The notes below the pieces were generated by a model. That model was not told where the DNA came from. It saw only the letters and a list, made by a program, of their open reading frames with translations, and made no database searches. From Cenococcum geophilum 1.58 (taxonomy: Eukaryota > Ascomycota > Dothideomycetes > Gloniales > Gloniaceae), in the NCBI GenBank assembly GCA_001692895.1, contig KV748194.1:2290746-2354745 (forward strand): 64,000 nt of DNA, written 5' to 3'. The position numbers were made by a program, and so were the translations under genes. Below, one piece after another: positions 56,104 through 64,000 of the stretch (position 1 is the stretch's first letter; each line of letters begins with the position of its first letter).

Positions 56104-59096
56104 ATTATTACTTATTCTTTAATCCCTTAGAATATCCTCTGCTCCGCTTTAATATAGGTTATATTTTAATAGTAGCGCTTACTTTTCGCCTACGCCTCGG
56201 CTATAAGGCTAGGGTATCCCGCTTACGGTACTTATCCAATAATTATTAATAATTCTTAAGTTCTATCTCGTATTTCTATTTATTATACTTATTTAACTAT
56301 CCTAGCTACTTAATAAGGTACTATAGTTATCTAGTATAATCCTAGTAGGCGATAATTACTTCTACTTCCTAGCTGCCTTTTTTAAGCTCTTTTACTACTA
56401 GGGGTTAAAACCTAGGGCGTAACCTATAAGGCTTTAGTAGGAAGATATAAAAGACTAGGTAAAGCTATACTATAGTAAATAGGAGCTCTAGCTTATATAC
56501 TTACTGCCTTACGCGCTCTAGGATCTAAAACGGTCCTATAAACTTATAGTTAAGCTTTTTATAAGGACGTTTCGTACGGATATTCTTAGAGGAGAGTAGG
56601 ACTCGTTTACTAATGGCGAAATACTTAGCTAGATAGTGACGATTATAGTATTTTACCTAAAGCTATTAGGCGTGCATTATTGACGCCGCCGCTACCTTAT
56701 GTGTAAGGCGTAGGCGTTATAGATGCGTCTCTACAAGTTTAATATTTATTAACTTAGATCCCTCCCCACCTTACTAGGCGTCTTAAACGCTGTCTAGGAC
56801 TCTATCCGGGACGTTTAGTAGCTAGCTATAGGCAAGCTTAATAGGGGAACGCTTTATTATAGTATAGACCTTAAAGTTATAGGTAAAGGCTACTTTTTTA
56901 AGTAGGGAGGCCTAATTAGACTATTCTCAGTTTATAAATATACGTAGGTATACCTTAAGCTCCTAGTTCTAACGCTCTATTTAACTATCTATCTATAAGT
57001 AAAATATAGTGCTAAGTTTATATTAAACGCGAAAATAGTAGTATATAGTACTCTAGTACTCGCTTATAAATATACTACCCCTATTAAAGATAATATTATC
57101 TAAAAGCCCTATTTACGTAAAGACTTTAAATAAGAGTTCTACAAGTTATATAGCATTAATTATCTTATACACTAGATAGTAGCGTACTAGCTTTATAAAA
57201 CGGTCTATAAAGATAAGGATAGAGTTATACTCTACGCTATTAGGAGTCTTAAACTCTAGGAGATCTATAATAAAGTTAAGTAAATAATGTCGCTAGGCTT
57301 AAGTGGGGACCTAAAGGGGCTGCAGCTTACTATAGGGTTTATAGCGGCGCGATTTAGAGCGTTAGTAGGCATTATAATTATTTAGGTATTTACGAAGGTC
57401 CTAGGTAAGGCCGTTTTAAGTATACTTTCGCGCGATTACCTTAAAAGTATAATTAAAACTATAGTGGCCGCCTATAGGATCGTTATAATTCCGCTTAAGG
57501 ATCTCCTATTATAATAGTATACAATTTAGCACCTAGACCTTATTATTTTGCCTTAAGAGTCCTTAATTATTAAGGGTATAATCCTTATTACTAGTAGGAA
57601 CTCGTCCCTAAGTTAACTAATTATATATAGAGCGTATAAAGGCGTCCCTTTTTTATACTCTATAAATAAAATTAACTAGTAACTTAGGGGGTTATTCTAT
57701 AAACGCCGTTTTGGCTAAAGTAGCTACTACTACCTCTTACCATAGTATAAGACTCTGCGTAAAGTTAGTGCTAGTAAAGTAATATATAATATATAGGTAA
57801 CTCGCCGGGTTATTATAGGGGACCGTAGCCTAGGCTAAGGGGTCTTCCCTAGGGTTAAGCGCTATTAGGTTAGTTAAAGTGGTTTTAAAGAGAATAGTAG
57901 GGCGCTTTAGTCCGCCGGCGCCAAGCTTATAAGGGTCACTCGCATACTACACGTATACTACTTACTAGTTTAGTATAGTAGTACTAAAGCCACCTATAAG
58001 GCCTATAACCCGTAACTTTTGCTATAATATAGGCAGTATATTATCCTCTTACTGCTATCTTTAAAGCCTTTAGTATAATCCAGGCGCTAGGATAGTACGT
58101 TAGTAGGATTTATCTTACCTAGCTTATATTTAATTTTAAAATTAAACTTAGCTAGTTTCTTAGCGTACTAGGCCTAGTAAGTAGATAAGCTCTTAGTAGT
58201 TATAAAGTACCTAAAATTATTATAATCGCAAAGCACGCGCGTTATATGCGCGGCGTATTTAAGGTAATAGCGCTACGTCTTAAAGCATTATACTATAGTA
58301 AGTAGTTCTTTATTATATATATTATACTATACTTCTAAGCTAATAAGCTTCTAATTATAATAAGTAATTAGATGCTAGTAAAATTAATCTTTTTACCCTA
58401 AAGGCTATAGAAGTATACCGCTATAGGTATAGTTAGAAGCGTTAGTAATTACTATTAGGGGTAGATTAAGGTTAAAGTGGCGAAGTAGAGGGGCCTATAT
58501 AAACGTAGCGCGTAGCTTATAAAACGCCTACTATATATCGTTGGGCTAGGACTAAGGTTAGTACTATTTAGTAGGCCCTTTTAACTTACGCTTTTTCTTC
58601 TTCTCCCTATCTAACGTCGGGTTGTAATATGCCTATATAAGATATATATATAGGGGGTATATGGTATCTAAGTAGTTCTAAATAAATCGCCTATAGAAGT
58701 TAGCAAAGCTAAGGAAGACCTAGATATCCCTATAGAACTTAGGCTTAGGCTATTCCTTAATAGCTTTTACGCGGTTAGGGTCTATTATAATACCCCTAAG
58801 GGTAATAATAAAGCCTAGGAACTTAACATTTTTAGTATAAAAGATATATTTTAATAGTTTAGCGTATAGGCCCTAAGCGCGAAGCTATTGCAGTATTTAC
58901 TTAACGTGCTTAACGTACTTATCCTTATTATTTAAGTAGATAAAAATATTACCTCGGTAAACTATATAAATAGTATCTACTAGGGTTCCTAGAGCTTTAT
59001 AAATATAGCTCTAAAAAGTTATAGAGGCGTTAGTAAAACTAAAGGGCATTACTAGGTACTTAAAGTAACTATAATATATCTTAAATACAGTCTTCT
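56104..59096 (-). pseudogene. Gypsy-C unit B pol remnant, with integrase core
   Basis: The region parallels 51637-53260 of unit A but has about 1.39 kb more, at 56574-57962. On the minus strand this extra part is the integrase core: ILKRNYNDPIGGHYSFNYTF near 57480, then SILIFIDRFIKLVRYYLVYK near 57205 and NIIFNRGSIFISEY near 57085 (SDRGS-type box with Asp to Asn). DS*IERQNQELKVYLRIFIN (about 56985) follows. Upstream on the minus strand are RNase H and reverse transcriptase up to 59096, where a Gypsy-B LTR begins. The RT box is altered. Gag side lost. Confidence 0.8.
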
Positions 59097-60810
59097 TATA
59101 ACGGAACCTTGTAGTAAGTACTATAATAGGCTCGTTATTGGGCTAGGTATATAGGTAATGCAAATTAAAGTTAACAACGTAATAATAACTAGTGGAGTGA
59201 TTACCTAATAGATTAACTCTAACCATATCCTAAGAATCACTATAAGGAAGGAACTATCTAGGTAGGGATTAAGGGTCCTTAAATATATAACCGTACTCCT
59301 ATAAAATCCTTCTTATATATAATATACGTATACTTTATCTACTCTGTTATAGATTATATAAATTATATAGATTATATAGATTACGTTATATAACCTTAAT
59401 TACTATTCCTTATTATATAGCTCCACCGGTTCTATTCTAGACTATACCTATATTAACTAACTAGCTTCTTCTAACTCTTCTCTAAGTAGTTATAATATTA
59501 TACTTAAAGCGTCCGTAATACTATCTCCCTCCTCTTTATCTTTATCCTTAAAGATTCCTAATATTTCTAAGTTGCTTACTAGAGGTATAATATCCGTCTA
59601 ATTAATTAGGTTAATATTATTACTCATTATACCTAAAGCAATTTCTTTCTCTTTAACCGCTCGTCGCATTCGCACTATTGCTATAATATTATCTCTTAGT
59701 AAGATTATACTATCTCCGTACTCTTAATATTTAAAAGAGGGGTTAGTTTATATTACGCTAGCGAACCTATCTTTATAATAACCGTCCTCTTATTTAAAGT
59801 ATACTAAAGTAAATATTTATTCGTTTTATAATGTTCGCTTTATCTCTAATACTAAATATATATAACTTATTACCCTTAATAGTTATCTAGTTCCTTAATT
59901 AATTCGTCTTAGGGTCTTATATTTAATCTACTACTACGCAGCTAAATAATAAACTGTCTATTACTTTAGCAAAGTTACACTATTCTTGGAACACTAAATA
60001 GGAGGCTGCTAATACTTAGCAACGGGCTCTTAAGTCTTGTCTTACAGCGTCTACTTAGTTAATTTGTCTTAAGAAGGTATATAAGAAGGTCTGTTTTAAG
60101 GAGTGGAAACTTATAAAATAGGGTTTATAGGAACTTAGTAATAAAAAAATGGATTCTCTTCTGGCTAAGAAGGAAATAGATTTAAGTAGCTTAGTAACTG
60201 CTCTTCCTAGGTCCCCCTTAAGTGACTTATTTTTTAGTAATTTTTCTTTATTAATACTACCTAACCTAATCTCCTCTAATACTCCTATACCTTTTCTATA
60301 GCGTTTTTTAGGGTTTCTAGTAGTTTCTAAGTAGTCTTATTATAGCCTATCTACTTTACTTTGTATTATATTTCGTCGTTAATATCCTTATAACTAATAA
60401 CCTTCAAAACTTACTATTTATCCTCCTCTTATCCTCTATACGTATCTACTTTATAAACTAGTAGCTTAACATTTCTATACGCTAGCTCTAGTATCGCAAT
60501 ATACTATATAGGGTGGATCTTTATTTTAGCTAGTAGGTTTAACTTAAACGTAACTAGTAAAATTCTCTATTTAATTTTAAAAGGTCCTAGTCTAACGTAG
60601 TCCAACTTCTTACTTAGTCGTTAACTCTTAAAATTCTTATATAGTAGCCACACTTTATTTCCCTCCTTAAGATCTAGTCCCTTAGATCTCTTAGCATTAT
60701 AGTACTTTTTTATTCTCTATTATATAATTTTTACTAATTCTATAAGGTCTGCATAAAGATTTATTAGTATCTTTATTCTTTCTTTAGCTGTACTACTTAT
60801 TTTCTTTACT
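59097..60810 (-). mobile_element. Third Gypsy-B copy: 3' LTR and pol end, truncated
   Basis: 59097-59520 matches the Gypsy-B LTR (about 424 bp). It is followed by the same polypurine tract and by sequence colinear with 33595-34860 (chromodomain and end of integrase on the minus strand). It stops near 60810 with no second LTR. It sits in Gypsy-C unit B, as judged against unit A at about 53230. More AT-rich than the intact Gypsy-B. Confidence 0.88.
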
Positions 60811-61229
60811 TATTATATATTATGTTATAATATTCAATTACGCTGTTACGGCTCCTGTTAGGGTCTATGCAGCGGGTCTATATGGGTATATATATATATA
60901 TGTATAAGAGGGGAACCGTACCACTAGGGCCGAATAAAACCTCTCCTTCTCTTATTATACGGCCTGTATAGCTTATTATGCGGCCTATATAGCCTCTTTT
61001 CTAATTAGTAACTGCCAAGTACGAGTAGATATCTCTTTAAAGCGCTATAGAAAAGCCATTTTAATGCGTACTCCTGGGTTTATTTGGTGGAATATATAGC
61101 TAGGGCCTAGGTTCCGTTTCTAGCTGCTCTAGTTATTTAGGTAGGGCGTAGGCCAGTGGCCCATAAGGCTAGTAGTGGTGTAGAAGGTTCCTTTATTTAC
61201 ATCTACGTTAATATACGTAGCTCTATACC
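60811..61229. other. Unassigned stretch between Gypsy-B fragment and LINE
   Basis: Moderate GC with a (ta)n run at about 60888-60902 and the paired words tacggcctgtatagc/tgcggcctatatagc. No coding similarity recognised. It may be an unclassified LTR or LINE 3' flank. Confidence 0.35.
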
Positions 61230-61570
61230 TTACTAAGTTTTGTTAAGTTCTATTAGGATATTAACCTCTACTAAATTCTGCTAGGTTACCAAATTCTGTT
61301 AAATTCTACTAGGTTGCTAAAGTTCTGCTAACTTCTGTTAGGTTATTAGATTCTACTAGGTTTCCGAGATTCTGCTAAATTCTATTAGGTTGCCAAAACT
61401 CTGCTAAATTCTATTAGGTTGCTAAAATTCTGCTAACTTCTATTAGGTTATTAAATTCTGCTAAATTTTACCAGGTTAATAAGTTCTGCTAAATTCTACT
61501 AGGTTACTAGAGTTCTGCCAACTTCTACTAGGTTACCATCTGCAAAATTCTGCTATATTCTACTATCCCT
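61230..61570 (-). repeat. Minisatellite with about 28-bp units at the LINE 3' side
   Basis: Repeats of ttctgctaaattctactagg with ttaccaaa/ttgctaaa variants, roughly a dozen imperfect units. Position just downstream of the minus-strand LINE frame suggests a repetitive 3' UTR. Confidence 0.75.
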
Positions 61571-64000
61571 ACAGTATTTATCCTCCGCCTCTTAACGCAC
61601 TTCCTAGCCTCCTCTTTTTACCCTAGCCAGCTCTCTAGCAAATAAAAGGTATAGTAAGAGGTTTATCTATATAAACTAGTCCGTAACTACCTTAGCAGCC
61701 TTTAGCTTAGTTAGGAGCTCTTTATATAAAAATGTTCTAATATAGTAATATATTTCTACCTGGCTAGTAGCGTGTCTAGGGCAGAATACTACTATATATA
61801 TTATTAATTATTGGCTGTAGCCGTATAGGTAGGCCGGAGTTAGGTACCCTGGTACTTTTTAGTAGTAGAGGTATCTGTTAAGCCCTATATACTTAGTTCT
61901 AAGCAGTGTATTAATTATGCTCTCTACCTTTATAAGCCTCGCGTGGCGTTTAAAGACTTCCTTATTCTATAGCTCGGCCTGGGCCGTTATATAGTAGGTA
62001 AGCGTGCTCTAGTACTTTTCCTATTTCCTTTTCCAACGCTTCTTAAACGCCTCTTATACCCCAGCCCTTCTACTTCTCTTATACTGCGCTTTAGATAAGT
62101 CTATTAGCCGTATATCTATCCCTAAGATAGTAGCCGCTATTCTCTTAAGCTTATCCCGTTTAGTGGGCCGCATTAGTAGCTTTATTCTAGGCTGGAGTTA
62201 GTAGGCTATCGTGGCCTAGATAGTATTGCACTCCCTCTTAATATACTCTCTTGCTAGTTCTTCCCACGTCCTCTCCGTATAGGCTATAGCTAGCTCTTTA
62301 AGGTGTATCTATAGCGGCGGAAACCCCATCTTATGCTCCAGTACTACTATTAACGTTAATTTATATGCCCCCATAATAGTGCGGAGGTATAGGTTCTATA
62401 CTACGCCCAGCTAGCACAGCTTGGTTTTACTTATTTCCTTAAGCTTTATCTACTCCGGTAGTAAGTACTAGGTACTATATCCGTATAAAATTACTAGCCG
62501 GACTACGGCGGAGTATATTATCCGCGCCTTCTAAAAGGAGGCGCCCTATATAGAGGCCGTAAGCTAGGTTAGTGCGGCTATTTAGGTAATTACCTTCGTC
62601 TTAATAATATTAACGTATGGTCCCTATTTAAGCTTTAAGTTAACCTATACCCCTAATATACATAGGTTACTAACTAGGCCTTCTGTAAAGCTATATATAT
62701 TAGCTATAGCCTTTATATTAAACTTCTTGTAGCTCCTTATAAAATGGATAAGGTAGTACTTTTTAGGGGTAAATACTACCCTATACTGGCGTGCCCACGC
62801 TGTATATACCTTATACGCCCTTTCTATAATTCTACAGTTTTCCTTTATAGTCTTACTATACGTTAGTATATTAGAGTTGTCAACAAATCTAAATACCGTA
62901 GTAGTTCCCCCTTATAGCTCTAGTAGGAGTGTATAGGTAAAAAAGAGAAATAGAATTAGTAATAGCGCTAAGCCTTAGGGTATACCGGTGTTCGTTTATA
63001 TTATTTATACTATATATCCTCTAATTAAGAGTCTTGTTGTTTAATCCTTAAGGAAGGACTTTATAAACTATACTATCTAGTAGGGTATAGCTTAGGCCTT
63101 TATATTATAGATTATTCTTTTATAGGAGACTTAGTTAAAGGCCCTAGAAATATTAAGGCTAAGTAATAAGGCTACTAGGTTTAGGTTACTCCTCCATACC
63201 GTATGTACCTATTAGGTTAGTAGCTCTAGTACTATCTATATTAAGCGCCCCAGCCTTACTCCTATCTAACTGGCCAGTAGTATACCCATCTCCTCTATAA
63301 TTTTAGATAGTTGGCTAGCTACTATTCTCTTAAGTAGCTTCCTAATAGTGTTAAGCAGCGCGATCGGCCGGTAGGCCTTTGCTGTAGTATAGGATGGCTT
63401 CTATAGTTTTTAGAGGACTACTATAATAGAGTTTTTAAACGGTTTTAGGTAATATCTAATTGCTATATAGCTGCTAAAGAGTTTAGCTAGCACTAGGGCT
63501 AGCTACTCTCCGCACGTTTTAAAAAATTGGTTAATAATCTTCTTTAAACCTAGGGCCTTATTAGGGGCAAGCCCCTTTAAGGCCGTAATAATATCCTCCT
63601 CCTTAACTACTTTTTTTACTGTTCGCGGCTCTGGGTATATAAACCCTAGTATATTACTAAGGTCCGCCTCTACCGGTAGTAGGAAGAACTGCTCTATAAG
63701 GATAGTAGCCTTCTCCTTATTATTATAGTATAGGGTCTCCTCTCCTAGTCTGATAATAGGAGGAAACTATAGTAGGGCCTTTAGCTTCCCGTCCGCTATA
63801 TGCGCCCATTTTGCTATCCTCTATATCCCTTTAGGGTTATTTATTAGCTTTTTAACGGTCCTCCTTTATAGCTTATTAGCCTCTTATTAGATTACCCTTT
63901 TCTTCTTATTCTATGTAACTCTATAGTTAATCTAGTTAGGTACTAACTAAGAGACCTTCCACGCTTGGAAGGCCTATTAGGTTTCCTTTACTACTTCTAT
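61571..64000 (-). pseudogene. Tad-like LINE reverse transcriptase remnant, runs off the window
   Basis: The minus strand reads NTGIP*GLALLLILFLFF (about 62990) in place of GIPQGSPLSPILFLFY. The catalytic box reads FVDNSNIL at 62887-62864 (FVDDTNIL in Tad-type LINEs). Then come TA WARQYRVVFTPKKYYLIHF near 62790 and a C-terminal part with RHARLIKVESIINTLLRTKY (about 61940), YLYGYS* and IVVFCPRHAT near 61800, a degraded CCHC-type end typical of Tad1-like ORF2. Upstream, towards 64000, a Lys/Arg-rich segment precedes the RT; the endonuclease and ORF1 would be outside. Stops are RIP-like. Confidence 0.8.

Noticed and set aside
56574..57962. Plus-strand protein-like reading in the extra segment of Gypsy-C unit B
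   Set aside because: It looked like an unknown inserted gene, but the minus strand reads a clear Gypsy integrase core in register with the surrounding pol. The plus reading is a shadow and the segment is native sequence lost from unit A.
60838..61180. Solo LTR starting tgttacgg
   Set aside because: No matching end, second copy or target duplication could be found, so it is left as unassigned.

Overview
The window looks like gene-poor, AT-rich heterochromatin of a filamentous ascomycete (Pezizomycotina). Almost every recognisable coding sequence is the remnant of a fungal transposable element, and the decay is of one kind: G-to-A and C-to-T transitions that turn Gln and Trp codons into TAG/TAA, enrich TpA and leave few indels. 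This is the signature of repeat-induced point mutation (RIP). Direct support comes from the two LTRs of a small element (11916-12102 and 12891-13077): all differences I see are transitions, and most run one way. I find no intact host gene, no rRNA or tRNA gene and no CRISPR. Most short open frames are shadows.

Layout. 1-1640: a possible LTR end, a pogo-class transposase tail, and a relatively GC-rich island from about 1640. 2200-5560: a hAT element with an 8-bp target duplication and a dead transposase on the minus strand. 5790-7341: a dead gene resembling the fungal modin-like membrane proteins. 7631-11700: a dead DUF6589-like gene with CCAAT-containing repeats and two tandem arrays. 11916-13077: a small non-autonomous LTR element (TRIM-1, TSD TAGAA). 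13274-24954: a Copia element (126-bp LTRs, TSD TACCT) split by a nest with TA target duplication (17066-22848), which holds a lightly decayed pogo/Fot-type transposase, a piggyBac remnant and a 708-bp MITE.

25900-44930: a RecQ-like helicase pseudogene (minus strand) cut in two by Gypsy-A (26959-42996, 331-bp LTRs, TSD AAGTG/AAGTA). Gypsy-A is itself cut by Gypsy-B (33169-41515, minus strand, 426-bp LTRs, TSD ATAGT), and Gypsy-B carries a foldback MITE. 45205-47950: a second Gypsy-B fragment (plus strand) with a sister foldback MITE. 48521-50330: a second piggyBac remnant. 50452-59096: Gypsy-C in an LTR-internal-LTR-internal array. Its shared LTR holds a 578-bp TRIM-2 (TSD CCAGC), and only the second unit keeps an integrase core. 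59097-60810: a truncated third Gypsy-B copy. 61230-64000: a Tad-like LINE on the minus strand with a minisatellite at its 3' side, running off the window.

The elements form a relative-age record. Pogo (four in-frame stops), parts of the MITEs and TRIM-2 are less mutated than their hosts and so are probably younger. Paralogous copies in the window give empty sites that fix several insertions to the base. The least-explained items are TRIM-2 with Pol III-like A/B boxes, the triplicated LTR-tail/primer-site unit in Copia, the foldback MITE family, the extra reading frame downstream of pol in Gypsy-A, and the DUF6589 gene with its repeats. Domain names come from reading translations by eye and from memory of the families; no search was run.
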